From the NCBI RefSeq assembly GCF_017832975.1, contig NZ_JAFIBI010000001.1, positions 558,001-622,000 of the forward strand: a DNA stretch of 64,000 bases. Direction: 5' to 3'. Below the pieces are notes generated by a model. It made no database searches. It saw only the letters and a list, made by a program, of their open reading frames with translations, and was not told the DNA's origin. Positions 44,876-55,100 of this stretch are shown piece by piece. The number at the start of each line of letters is the position of its first letter. Positions within the stretch are counted from its first letter, which is position 1. The translations under genes and the position numbers were made by a program. Origin of the DNA: Arthrobacter sp. PvP023. Lineage in GTDB: Bacteria > Actinomycetota > Actinomycetes > Actinomycetales > Micrococcaceae.

Positions 44876-47557
44876 ATGTCCCTCGCCGGACTTTTCTCAT
44901 CATTGGGGATTATCCGAAGGACGTCGCCTGTGCCTACTCCGCTCAACCAGTCCGTGGCCGATTCCGCCCTCCTGACACGCTCCCTGCCGCTCGGCCTGCT
45001 CCGTGCCTTTGTTCAGTCCGATGCAGCCGACGACGGACTCACGCCAAACCTGCTCGCTGAACTCAAGATCCTTGCCCGCGCTCCCGGGCTGCTCGTGGCC
45101 TGCAACTACGGCGGCACGCTTTGCGACGCGGAGGGGATCTCCACCGAAACCCTGCCGCTGGGCAGCGCCGCGATCGCACTCCGGGCCCTTGCCGCCCTGC
45201 CCAACACCCACGCGGCCGTCATCTCCGGCAGGTCGCTGCGGGACCTGGCGGCAGTTTCCAGGCTTCCGGCGGAGGTTCACCTGGTTGGCTCCCACGGCGC
45301 CGAATTCGACATGGGCTTCGCCCACGGCCTGTCCCTGGCCACCGAGTCGGTGCTGCAGCGGGCCAGCCAGGCCCTCGTGGAAACGATCGGCGCGTACAAG
45401 GGGATCAGCATCGAGCGCAAGCCGGTGGCGGTGTCCGTACACACCCGGCCGGCCTCGCCCGCGATTGTTGCCAAGGTGCTGGAGAAGGCCGAAGAAGTGG
45501 CCCGCGCCCATGGCCTGTTCTACATTGTGGACGGCTCCGTGCTGGACCTATCCGTGGTGGAACCGTCCAAGGCCGATGCGCTGGAGCACCTGCGCGCCCG
45601 CCTGGGCGTAAGCGCCGCCCTCTATGCCGGCGACGCCTCAAGCGACGAACTGGCCATGGCCACCCTGCGCGGCCCGGATATGGGCATCAAAGTGGGGGAG
45701 GGACCCACCGCGGCCGCCCACCGCCTCCGGGACCCCGAATCCTTCGCGCGGGTCCTGGCCATCCTGTTCGAACTGCGGCGTGCCTGGCTTTTCGGGGAGG
45801 ACGCCGTTGGCCTGGAGCGCCACTCGATGATCGGCAACGGCTCTTCCACGGCGCTGATCACGCCCGAAGCCAAAGTCTGCTGGATGAGCCACCCGCTGCC
45901 GGACTCGGGGTCCCTGTTCGCCCATATCCTGGGCGGCGACGCCGCGGGCCACTTCTCGGTGGAACCGGTCAAGGCATCCCAGGTCCTGGGCCAGCGCTAT
46001 GTGGACAGCACCATGATCGTGGAGACCCGCTGGGCTGACGTCACCGTGACCGACTACCTTGAGCCGGCCCCGGACGGGATCACCAGCCTGGTCCGCGTGC
46101 TGTCCGGCAGCGGCGCGGCCCGGATCGTCTTCGCACCCCGGCCCGACTACGCCAACGCCCCATTCAGCATGGAGGCGCGGGGCGAGGAACTGCACGTGGT
46201 GGGCACCTCCGATCCCATCATCCTGCTGGCTCCCGGCGTCAGTTTTTCCATCACCTCGGACGGCCGCCATGCCACCGCCACCGCGGACGTCAACCTGCGG
46301 AACGGCCCCGTGGTGCTCAACCTGCGCTGCGGCGATACCGAGCCCACCCACACCGGGGTGGGCGGCGAAACTGAGCGCCGCGCCGCCGTCGCCCATCACT
46401 CCCGGCGATGGGTCCAGGACCTGGACCTCCCGGGCGTCAAGCCGTCGCTGGTGCGACGATCCGCCCTGGTGCTCCGCGCGCTGGTGCACGAACCCACCGG
46501 CGCCGTCCTGGCCGCCCCCACCACCTCACTGCCGGAGGGAATCGGCGGCACCCGGAACTGGGACTACCGCTACTGCTGGCTGCGGGACGGATCCATGACC
46601 GTCAATGCGCTCGTGGACCTGGGCTCCACCACGGAAGCGCATGGGTTCCTGCGCTGGCTGGGCCGGATCCTGGACAACGCACCCGGACCGGAATGGCTGC
46701 ACCCGCTCTACTCGGTCACGGGGGCTCCGCTGTCCACCGAGGCCATCATCGAAAGCCTCCCCGGATACGCGGGATCACGCCCCGTCAGGATCGGCAACGC
46801 CGCGGACCACCAGGTGCAGCTGGACGTGTTCGGGCCCATCGCGGAACTGATCAGCGCAGTGAGTGAGCGCGAGGGCACGCTGGAGGATTCGCACTGGGAG
46901 CTGATGGTCCAAATGGCCTCCGCCGTCATGGCCCGCTGGCACGAGGCCGATCACGGGATCTGGGAAGCGCGCCGCGCCCCCCGGCACCACGTCTACACGA
47001 AAGTGATGTGCTGGGTGACCCTGGACCGGGCGCTGCGCACCGCGGCCAGGCACGGCAGGGCGCCGGAACCCGACTGGGCGCCCACCGCCGCAACCATCCG
47101 CGAGGAAGTCCTCCGCGAAGGCTGGGATGACGGCGCGTCGTCCTACACCGTTGCGTACGACAGCCCCGACCTCGACGCCGCCGTGCTGCATATCGGCCTG
47201 TCCGGCCTGCTGGATGTGAATGACCAGCGGTTCCTGGACACCGTCACCGCAGTGGAACGGGAGCTTCGGGTGGGACCCACCGTTTTCCGGTACAGGTACG
47301 ACGACGGCCTGCCGGGTTTGGAGGGCGGCTTCCACATCTGCACCACGTGGCTCATCGAGGCCTACGTCGCGGTGGGCCGGATCGAGGAGGCCTGGGACCT
47401 GTTCGACCAGCTGGTCAACCTGTTCGGCCCCACCGGACTGCTGCCCGAAGAATACGATCCCGGCACCGAAACCCATCTGGGCAACCATCCACAGGCCTAC
47501 TCCCACCTGGGTTTCATCCGCTGCGCGCGGATCCTGGACCAGCACCAGAAGAACTAG
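44876..47557 (+). CDS. Trehalose-phosphatase-like domain fused to GH15 glucoamylase/trehalase
   Basis: An 893-residue fusion. Residues about 60-300 resemble trehalose-6-phosphate phosphatase: AAVISGRSLRDLAA (motif II, S117-R119), SIERKPVAVSVHTR and LYAGDASSDELAM. Motif I should be DxDGT but reads N77-Y-G79-GTL, so both catalytic aspartates are replaced and the domain is probably not a phosphatase. From about residue 320 a GH15 catalytic domain follows (GGTRNWDYRYCWLRDGS; candidate acid E816 in LPGLEGGFHIC and base E858/E859 in LLPEEYDPGT), both catalytic glutamates intact. GH15 includes mycobacterial trehalase, so trehalose hydrolysis is plausible. GTG 44930, with AAGG 9 nt before it, is an alternative start. 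Confidence 0.88.
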   Translation: MSLAGLFSSLGIIRRTSPVPTPLNQSVADSALLTRSLPLGLLRAFVQSDAADDGLTPNLLAELKILARAPGLLVACNYGGTLCDAEGISTETLPLGSAAIALRALAALPNTHAAVISGRSLRDLAAVSRLPAEVHLVGSHGAEFDMGFAHGLSLATESVLQRASQALVETIGAYKGISIERKPVAVSVHTRPASPAIVAKVLEKAEEVARAHGLFYIVDGSVLDLSVVEPSKADALEHLRARLGVSAALYAGDASSDELAMATLRGPDMGIKVGEGPTAAAHRLRDPESFARVLAILFELRRAWLFGEDAVGLERHSMIGNGSSTALITPEAKVCWMSHPLPDSGSLFAHILGGDAAGHFSVEPVKASQVLGQRYVDSTMIVETRWADVTVTDYLEPAPDGITSLVRVLSGSGAARIVFAPRPDYANAPFSMEARGEELHVVGTSDPIILLAPGVSFSITSDGRHATATADVNLRNGPVVLNLRCGDTEPTHTGVGGETERRAAVAHHSRRWVQDLDLPGVKPSLVRRSALVLRALVHEPTGAVLAAPTTSLPEGIGGTRNWDYRYCWLRDGSMTVNALVDLGSTTEAHGFLRWLGRILDNAPGPEWLHPLYSVTGAPLSTEAIIESLPGYAGSRPVRIGNAADHQVQLDVFGPIAELISAVSEREGTLEDSHWELMVQMASAVMARWHEADHGIWEARRAPRHHVYTKVMCWVTLDRALRTAARHGRAPEPDWAPTAATIREEVLREGWDDGASSYTVAYDSPDLDAAVLHIGLSGLLDVNDQRFLDTVTAVERELRVGPTVFRYRYDDGLPGLEGGFHICTTWLIEAYVAVGRIEEAWDLFDQLVNLFGPTGLLPEEYDPGTETHLGNHPQAYSHLGFIRCARILDQHQKN

Positions 47558-47578
47558 GGTGTTGGCCGGAGTGGAGGC

Positions 47579-48502
47579 CTAGGTGAGGAGCAGGGCCACG
47601 CAGATCATGGCCGGCACGGCCACCACCGTGGTGATCAGGACGGTGTCCTTGGCGACGGTGATTCCTGTCCGGTAACGGCTGGCCGCGACGAAAACGTTCT
47701 GCGCGGTGGGCAGCGCGGACGTCACGACGACGGCAAAGAGGGCCTGCCCCTCCATGCCGATCAGCCGCGCCACCAGATAGGCGATGGCGGGGTGGATGAC
47801 GAGTTTGAATGCGCTGGCCAGAAGCACGTCGATGCGGCGGCCGGTAGCTGCCTGCAGCGGCCGGGATCCGTTCAGGCTCATGCCGAAGGCGATCAGCATG
47901 GCGGGGATGGCCGCCCCGCCGATCAGGTGGATGGGCTGCATGACCAGCTCCGGCACCCGCCGTCCCGTTCCCGCCACCACCAGGCCCAGTGCGGAGCCCA
48001 CGATCATCGGGTTCTTGAGGATCATGAGGGCAAAACCGGCTGGAGTGGTGCGGTGTGAGCTGGTGGTGGCGTCCAGGGCCATCAGGAAGAGCGGGGTAAA
48101 GAAGGCCAGCTGGAAGATCAGCAGCGGCGCCACGTAGCTTGCGTCGCCGAGGACATATACGGCAATGGGAATACCCAGGTTTGCGGAGTTCGCCAGGGAC
48201 GCGCTCATGGAGGACATCAGCGATTCGGGAACGGTCCGTTTCAGCAGGAACCGGACGATCACGAAGAAGACTGCGGCCGTGACCATCGCGCCGGCGGCGG
48301 TCACCAGCAGGGGAGCGGCAAAGACATCGTGGAGCTTGGCCTTGCTGAGGGTCTCGAACAGGAGCGCCGGGCTCGCCACAAAGAAAGTCAGCGCGCTGAG
48401 CACGGAGCGGGCGTTTTCTCCCAGCACCTCCCGGCGGCCCACGAACATGCCCACCAGGATGATGGACCACACCACGAAGAAGCCCGCGAGAACGCCTAGC
48501 AC
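47579..48502 (-). CDS. AEC-family (auxin efflux carrier-like) transporter
   Basis: A 307-residue integral membrane protein with about ten hydrophobic segments. The AEC pattern is visible as two five-segment halves with a conserved N-S-A-N-LGIP motif in the first half (SANLGIPIAVYVLG) and SALPTAQNVFVAA in the second. The family includes malate/organic-anion carriers such as MleP and MdcF. GTG start at 48502. It converges on the GH15 fusion with 21 bp between stops. Substrate not readable. Confidence 0.87.
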   Translation of the reverse strand: MLGVLAGFFVVWSIILVGMFVGRREVLGENARSVLSALTFFVASPALLFETLSKAKLHDVFAAPLLVTAAGAMVTAAVFFVIVRFLLKRTVPESLMSSMSASLANSANLGIPIAVYVLGDASYVAPLLIFQLAFFTPLFLMALDATTSSHRTTPAGFALMILKNPMIVGSALGLVVAGTGRRVPELVMQPIHLIGGAAIPAMLIAFGMSLNGSRPLQAATGRRIDVLLASAFKLVIHPAIAYLVARLIGMEGQALFAVVVTSALPTAQNVFVAASRYRTGITVAKDTVLITTVVAVPAMICVALLLT

Positions 48503-48648
48503 CCGGACGTCCCTGGCGGTTTCCCTGGCAGGCCGGGCGGGCGGGGTTTGGCGTTCACCCTCCCAGCCTAATCAGATTTATTCAGCCTGCGGCCGGAGTG
48601 TGGGCAGGATCTCGGTATCCGGACGGAGGCTGTTCAGGCGGAGGCTGC

Positions 48649-49077
48649 CTAGTTCAGGGCGGAGTTGTTGAGGGCAAACGGCGGCCGCATGAGGCCGCGG
48701 GTGTGCCCCTCAGCGGGGTCGTTGCCGATCTGGACAATCTTGTTGTCCTTGTCCACATGGACCACCTTGGGCGTGTAGGCCTTGGCCTCTTCGGTGGTCA
48801 TCTCTGCATAGGTGATCAGGATGACGATGTCATTCTCGTGCATCAGGTGCGCAGCCGCGCCGTTGATGCCGATAACCCCGGAACCGCGCTCTCCGGCGAT
48901 GGTGTACGTCTCCAGCCGGGCGCCGTTGGTGACGTCAACGATCGCCACGAGTTCTCCGGGAAGAATGTCCGCAGCCTCCAGCAGGTCCAGGTCAACGGTG
49001 ACGGACCCCACGTAGTGCAGATCGGCATGCGTGACAGTGGCCCGGTGGATTTTGGACTTAAACATTGTGCGATTCAT
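48649..49077 (-). CDS. panD: Aspartate 1-decarboxylase (PanD), pyruvoyl-dependent
   Basis: A 142-residue proenzyme of normal length. It makes beta-alanine for pantothenate and CoA. The start [20 protein letters not shown] matches actinobacterial PanD, with K9 in place, and self-cleavage occurs at G24-S25 in HYVGSVTVD, producing the pyruvoyl group. NGAAAHL and the tail are also conserved. A single gene on the minus strand between the LysR gene and the AEC transporter; its neighbours are not pantothenate genes. Confidence 0.97.
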   Translation of the reverse strand: MNRTMFKSKIHRATVTHADLHYVGSVTVDLDLLEAADILPGELVAIVDVTNGARLETYTIAGERGSGVIGINGAAAHLMHENDIVILITYAEMTTEEAKAYTPKVVHVDKDNKIVQIGNDPAEGHTRGLMRPPFALNNSALN

Positions 49078-49175
49078 AACGTGCCCAGTCTAACGCCCGG
49101 TGCCCTTCCGCGCTGTGACGTAGGGAACTTCCGGCCGCCACTGCAGGGTCCATGCGAAACTGATTTCCCCGGAGA

Positions 49176-50111
49176 TCACGCGGACTTGGCCTCCGGCGGG
49201 ACCGGACCGGCGGGGGCAATCGAGTCGGCTGTTACGGCCAGCACCTCGCGGGCGGCGAGGATGGCGGGCCGCTTGGCGCTGGACCTCCGCACGGACGTGA
49301 AGACGGTGCGGTGCGGGTTGCCTGGCAGCAGCAGCAGCTGGGCCGACGTTTCCCTGCCGGTCCAGACAAGGTCGGGCATCAGGCCCACGGCGTTGCCGGA
49401 CTCGATCAGCCGGATCTGCGCCTGAAGGTCCGCCGTTTCGTACCGGACGTCAGGCTCGAAACCCGCGCTGCGGCAGGCCTGTTCAGCCCAGTGCCGGGAC
49501 GCCGCACCCCGGGGTTCCATCACCCAGGCAAGGTCCGCGGTGTCTTCGAGCGAGCGGACGGCCGGCAGGCCCTTGTCCGTTCCGGGTACGGCCAGCCGGA
49601 TGGCGTCCCCGGTCAGCCGGAGGCGGTCCAGTTCCGCGTAGCGCGGGGCGGCGTGGCCGGGGTACTGCTCGGCGATGACCAGGTCAAAGTCCCGGGCCCA
49701 TGTTTCGTGCAACGCCGTTTCCGGCTCCCGCTGGACCATCTCGATCCTGACTTCAGGATAAGTTGCCGCCATCCGGGTCAGCATGCCCGGCATCAGTGCA
49801 AGGGCGGCGGACTGGAAGACAGCTATCCGGACAGTTCCGGAAACGGTGGTCAGGCTGGCCGCCAGATCGGCCTCGGCCTGTTCCAGCGTTTCAAGCAGGT
49901 GGGCAGTGTGCGCCACCAGGACTTCGGCTTGCGGTGTCAGCTGGACCCGGCGCCCGGTCTTGCGCAGCAGCTGCACCCCGGCCTCCTTCTCCAGCAGGGC
50001 CAGCTGCTGCGAAACCGACGAGGGACTGTACTGGAGGGCGTCTGCCACCTCGGCCAGGGTTCCACGGATCTTGAGTTCACGAAGCAGCCTCAACCGCCGG
50101 ACGTCGAGCAT
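49176..50111 (-). CDS. LysR-family transcriptional regulator (divergent to APC permease)
   Basis: A 311-residue LTTR. The N-terminal HTH lies at about residues 5-62: LRLLRELKIRGTLAEVADAL and YSPSSVSQQLALLEKEAGVQLL. The C-terminal effector domain of PBP-II fold begins near residue 90. It is transcribed divergently from an amino acid permease across a 141-bp AT-rich spacer containing a dyad, so it most likely regulates that permease, possibly in response to its substrate. ATG 50111. Confidence 0.92.
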   Translation of the reverse strand: MLDVRRLRLLRELKIRGTLAEVADALQYSPSSVSQQLALLEKEAGVQLLRKTGRRVQLTPQAEVLVAHTAHLLETLEQAEADLAASLTTVSGTVRIAVFQSAALALMPGMLTRMAATYPEVRIEMVQREPETALHETWARDFDLVIAEQYPGHAAPRYAELDRLRLTGDAIRLAVPGTDKGLPAVRSLEDTADLAWVMEPRGAASRHWAEQACRSAGFEPDVRYETADLQAQIRLIESGNAVGLMPDLVWTGRETSAQLLLLPGNPHRTVFTSVRRSSAKRPAILAAREVLAVTADSIAPAGPVPPEAKSA

Positions 50112-50130
50112 CGCTGTTCCTTCGCTAAAT

Positions 50131-50148
50131 CTAATGAATATTAATTAG
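50131..50148. promoter_or_regulatory. Candidate LysR binding site between regulator and permease
   Basis: The dyad CTAAT-N8-ATTAG (50131-50148) lies 20 bp upstream of the LysR start and 105 bp before the permease start. A further CTAAT occurs at 50164. AT-rich inverted repeats like this are typical of autoregulated LTTR pairs. Prediction only. Confidence 0.5.
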
Positions 50149-50252
50149 GAGAATTCACTTTATCTAATGCAATTGGGCTTGCATACTAAACAGACTGAGT
50201 TACCCCCATCACAGGGCGGATTGATGGGTCCACATCGAAGCAGGAGTCCCTG

Positions 50253-51716
50253 ATGAGTACAAAAGATTTAGCCCAGTCGATCATGCGGCGTAAGCCGATT
50301 GACGACATCGAAGAAGAAAATAAACACAGCGGGTTGATGAAAAGCCTGGGTCTGTGGCAGTTGACGGCCATCGGCGTCGGCGGCATCATCGGCGTCGGAA
50401 TCTTTTCCCTGGCGGGCCTCGTAGCCCACGGCAGCGAAAGCGAGCCGGGCGTGGGGCCGGCGGTGCTCTTTTCCTTCCTGATTGCTGGCCTGGCCTCTGC
50501 GGCCGCCGCATTGTCCTACGCGGAATTTGCCGGCATGATTCCGCGGGCGGGCTCGGCCTACACCTACGGCTATGTGGCCCTTGGTGAAGTGATCGGCTGG
50601 TTCATCGGCTGGGACCTCCTCCTTGAGTACATTGCGATTGTGGCCGTCGTGGCCATTGGTATTTCCGGCTACTTTGATGCGTTCCTCTCCGGCATCGGCG
50701 TCCACATGCCCGTCTGGATGACATCCACCCCGGACGAAGGCAAGGGCGGAATCGTCAACATCCCGGCAATCGTCGTCTGCCTCATCGTGACCTGGATCCT
50801 GTCGCGCGGCACCCGGGCGTTCGGCCGGTTTGAGCTGGTGGCGGTGGCCATCAAGGTTGTCCTGATCCTGTTCATCATTGGCCTGGGCATCTTCTATATC
50901 GACACGAACAATTACAACCCGTTCATGCCAAGCGGCTTCGGCCCGGTGCTGGCTGGTTCGGCCACCGTGTTCTTCGCTGTCTTCGGCTACGACGCCATGA
51001 GTACGGCGGCGGAGGAAGCCACCGACGGCAAGAAGCACATGCCGAAGGCGATCATCCTCTCGCTCATCATCGCCATGCTGCTCTACGTGGCGGCCACGCT
51101 GGTCCTCACCGGCATGCAGAACTACAAGGACATCGATCCGAAGGCCGGATTCGCCTCCGCGTTCACCGGCGTCGGCCTGCCGGTCATTGCCACCATCATT
51201 TCCGTGTTCGCGGTGCTGTCCATCCTCACCGTGATGCTCACCTTCCTCCTCGGCGTCACCCGCGTGTGGTTCTCCATGAGCCGCGACGGCCTTCTCCCGG
51301 GCTGGTTCTCCAAGACCGACCATCACGGCACCCCGCAGCGCGTCACCTGGATAGCCGGTGTTGCTTCGGCCCTGCTGGCAGGCGTCTTCCCGATCAAGGC
51401 CGTCGCGGACCTGACAAATATCGGCATCCTGGCCGCCTTCGTGGTGGTCTGTTTCTCCGTGATCGTCTTCCGCTACAAGAAGCCGGACGCTCCGCGCGCC
51501 TTCCGGCTGCCCTTCATGCCCCTGGTTCCCGCATTCGGTGTGCTGGCCTCGGCCTTCCTGATGTTCCAGCTGCACTGGGAAACCTGGGCACGCTTCGGCA
51601 TCTGGCTGGTGGTCGGGCTGATCATCTACTTCGGGTACGGCCGCAAGCACTCACTAATGAACCCGGACAGTCCGCGGCACGAAGAGGCCGTTGAGATGCA
51701 CCGCCCCCTGGCGTAG
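50253..51716 (+). CDS. APC-superfamily amino acid permease
   Basis: A 487-residue transporter with 12 hydrophobic segments, cationic amino acid/APC type. Near the start stands IGVGGIIGVGIFSLAGLVA, the helix-1 Gly-rich break that binds the amino acid backbone; helix 6 carries VFFAVFGYDAMSTAAEEA. Secondary transporters of this type exchange or symport amino acids, often arginine, ornithine or polyamines. It starts at ATG 50253 after AGGAGTCCCTG. Controlled probably by the divergent LysR. Downstream is a repeat array with an embedded hairpin, then putA. Confidence 0.92.
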   Translation: MSTKDLAQSIMRRKPIDDIEEENKHSGLMKSLGLWQLTAIGVGGIIGVGIFSLAGLVAHGSESEPGVGPAVLFSFLIAGLASAAAALSYAEFAGMIPRAGSAYTYGYVALGEVIGWFIGWDLLLEYIAIVAVVAIGISGYFDAFLSGIGVHMPVWMTSTPDEGKGGIVNIPAIVVCLIVTWILSRGTRAFGRFELVAVAIKVVLILFIIGLGIFYIDTNNYNPFMPSGFGPVLAGSATVFFAVFGYDAMSTAAEEATDGKKHMPKAIILSLIIAMLLYVAATLVLTGMQNYKDIDPKAGFASAFTGVGLPVIATIISVFAVLSILTVMLTFLLGVTRVWFSMSRDGLLPGWFSKTDHHGTPQRVTWIAGVASALLAGVFPIKAVADLTNIGILAAFVVVCFSVIVFRYKKPDAPRAFRLPFMPLVPAFGVLASAFLMFQLHWETWARFGIWLVVGLIIYFGYGRKHSLMNPDSPRHEEAVEMHRPLA

Positions 51717-51726
51717 CCACCCAACG

Positions 51727-52013
51727 CTCTCTCACTTCCTGCCATAAACAACCGGACGCTCTCTCAGATCCGGTGCCATATCGACGAACCCTCTCTCACC
51801 CCGGTGGGAGGGGGTTCGTCGTTTCCGGCAGGAAGTGAGAGAGCGTCCGTCAGAAAGGGGGCAGGAAGTGAGAGAGCGTCCGTCAAAAAGGGGGCCGGAA
51901 GTGAGAGAGCGTCCGTCAGAAAGGGGGGGCAGGAAGTGAGAGAGCGTCCGTCAGAAGGGGGCCGGAAGTGAGAGAGCGTCCGTCAAAAAGGGGGCCGGAA
52001 GTGAGAGAGCGTC
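51727..52013. repeat. Periodic CTCTCTC / GAGAGAGC array D with central hairpin
   Basis: The left arm has CTCTCTC cores at 51727, 51759 and 51791 (32-bp period). The right arm has GAGAGAGC cores at 51837, 51870, 51903, 51938, 51970 and 52003 (32-35 bp). Units of the right arm read GGAAGTGAGAGAGCGTCCGT followed by a short A/G-rich stretch. Between the arms a stem of 19 pairs with two G-U pairs forms in plus-strand RNA at 51782-51821, using the third left core as one strand. The array starts 10 bp after the permease stop and ends about 150 bp before putA. No gene is supported in 51717-52161. Confidence 0.92.
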
Positions 52014-52161
52014 GGGGTGGTTTCCGAACGTTCGGACGGGGTGCGGAATCATCGGATTTTCTAACCTGTATTGCTCAGAAAACGTCGCTTTATCTTAAGT
52101 TACGGCAGGCTCATACTGGTGGAAAGAAGGTCCTCACCAACGGAAAGAACGAGTGTTAGCC

Positions 52162-55100
52162 ATGACCCATATTTCAACGGAGCCCGGTGTCCTCGCCGGA
52201 AAGACGGTCACCGAATCGGCCCCTGCGGGCGGTTCCCACGTACCCGAGGCCCAGGCTTTGGCCGGGGAAGCCATCGGTCTGGTGCGCCACTGGTTGACGG
52301 AGGCCGCCAAGGTTCCCGTGGACGCCTCCGCTGAACAGCTCGCCGGTGTGCTGAAGGACCCCAACGGGCTCGACTTTACGGTCGGCTTCGTTGACGGCGT
52401 GGTCCGCCCGGAAGACCTGCATGTCGCCGCCCGCAACCTGGCAGCCCTCGCCCCGAAGGTTCCCGCGTTCCTGCCCTGGTACATGCGCAGCGCCGTCCGC
52501 CTCGGCGGCACCATGGCCCCGGTCCTGCCGCAGGTCGTCATCCCGGTGGCCCGGAAGGTGCTCCGCGAAATGGTGGGCCACCTCATCGTCGATGCCACGG
52601 ACGCCAAGCTTGGCCCGGCCATCGCCAAGATCCGCAAGGACGGCATCAAGCTCAACGTCAACCTCCTCGGCGAAGCCGTCCTCGGTGAGCACGAGGCCTC
52701 CCGCCGGCTCGAGGGCACCCACACCCTCCTGGCCCGCCCCGACGTGGACTACGTGTCCATCAAGGTGTCCTCCACCGTTGCACCGCATTCCGCCTGGGCC
52801 TTCGACGAGGCCGTGGAGCACGTCGTGGAGAAGCTCACTCCCCTGTTCACCCGCGCCGCTTCCTTCGCCTCCGGGGGGCAGAAGGCCAAGTTCATCAACC
52901 TGGACATGGAGGAGTACAAGGACCTGGACATGACCATCGCGGTGTTCACCCGGATCCTGGACAAGCCCGAATTCAAGGACCTCGAGGCCGGCATCGTGCT
53001 CCAGGCCTACCTCCCGGACGCCCTCGCTGCCATGATCCGCCTGCAGGACTGGGCTGCCGAACGCCGCGCCAACGGCGGTGCCGCCATCAAGGTCCGCGTG
53101 GTCAAGGGCGCCAACCTGCCCATGGAACAGGTCGAATCTTCCCTGCACGACTGGCCGCTGGCGACTTGGGGCAGCAAGCAGGACTCGGACACCAACTACA
53201 AGCGCGTCATCAACTACTCGCTGCACCCGGACCGGATCAAGAACATCCGGATCGGCGTCGCAGGCCACAACCTCTTCGACATCGCCTTCGCGTGGCTGCT
53301 CGCCAAGCAGCGCGGTGTGGAGTCCGGCATTGAATTCGAGATGCTGCTGGGCATGGCGCAGGGCCAGGCCGAAGCCGTCAAGAAGGACGTCGGCTCGCTG
53401 CTCCTCTACACGCCCGTGGTGCACCCGGCCGAGTTCGACGTCGCGATCGCCTACCTGATCCGCCGGCTCGAAGAAGGCGCCAGCCAGGACAACTTCATGT
53501 CCGCCGTCTTCGAACTTTCCGAAAACGAAGTGCTCTTTGAGCGTGAGAAGCAGCGCTTCCTTGCCTCACTGGCAGAGCTCGACGACGAAGTCCCCGGCCC
53601 CAACCGCCGGCAGAACCGCAGCCTCCCGGCCGAGCCGATGCCGCATGACTCCTTCGAAAACACTCCGGACACGGACCCGTCCCTGCCCGCCAACCGTGAC
53701 TGGGGCCGGGCCATCCTGGAGCGCGTTCCGTCCTCCACGCTGGGCAACGCGTCCGTAGAAGCGGCCACCATCACGGACGCTGAAACCCTCAACACGGTGA
53801 TCGCCACCGCCGTCGAAAAGGGCAAGGCCTGGGGCGCCCTCAGCGGCGCCGAGCGCGCCGCTGTCCTGCACCGCGCCGGCGACATCCTGGAGGCGCGCCG
53901 CGCGGACCTGCTCGAGGTCATGGCCAGCGAAACCGGCAAGACCATCGACCAGGGTGATCCCGAGGTCAGCGAGGCTGTGGACTTCGCCCACTACTACGCG
54001 GAGTCCGCCCGAAAGCTAGACGACGTCGACGGCGCCACGTTCGTGCCCGCGAACCTCACGGTTGTGACCCCGCCGTGGAACTTCCCGGTGGCCATCCCCG
54101 CCGGCTCCACCCTGGCGGCACTCGCCGCCGGCTCCGCCGTCGTGATCAAGCCCGCCAAGCAGGCCCGGCGCAGCGGTGCCGTGATGATCGAAGCACTCTG
54201 GGAAGCCGGCGTGCCCCGCGACGTCCTCACCATGGTCCAGTTGGGCGAACGTGAGCTCGGCCAGCAGCTGATCTCGCACCCCGCCGTAGACCGCGTGATC
54301 CTGACCGGCGGCTACGAGACCGCCGAACTGTTCCGCTCCTTCCGCAAGGACCTGCCGCTCCTGGCCGAGACCAGCGGCAAGAACGCCATCATCGTCACGC
54401 CCAGCGCAGACCTGGACCTTGCGGCCAAGGACGTGGCCTACTCCGCCTTCGGCCACGCCGGGCAGAAGTGCTCCGCCGCCTCGCTGGTGATCCTGGTGGG
54501 CTCCGTGGCCACCTCCAAGCGGTTCCACAACCAGCTGATCGACGCCGTCACCTCACTCAAGGTTGGCTACCCCGAGGACCCCGCCAGCCAGATGGGTCCG
54601 ATCATCGAGCCCGCCAACGGCAAGCTCCTGAATGCCCTCACCACCCTTGGCGAAGGCGAAAACTGGGCCGTTGAGCCGCGCAAGCTCGACGAGACCGGCA
54701 GGCTTTGGAGCCCGGGCGTCCGTTACGGCGTGCGCCGCGGATCCTACTTCCACCTCACCGAGTTCTTCGGTCCGGTGCTCGGCGTCATGACGGCGGAGAC
54801 CCTCGAAGACGCCATCGCCATCCAGAACCAGGTGGAGTACGGCCTGACCGCCGGCCTGCACTCGCTGAGCACCGAGGAAGTGGGACTCTGGCTGGACAGC
54901 ATCCAGGCCGGCAACCTCTACGTGAACCGCGGCATCACCGGGGCCATCGTTCAGCGGCAGCCGTTCGGCGGCTGGAAGAAGTCGGCCGTCGGCGCCGGTA
55001 CCAAGGCCGGCGGACCCAACTACCTTGCCGGACTCGGCGACTGGGTCAGCAAAGCCAGCACGGCGGGCGGCGCTGATGGAAGCCCCAAGGCGGCCGTGAC

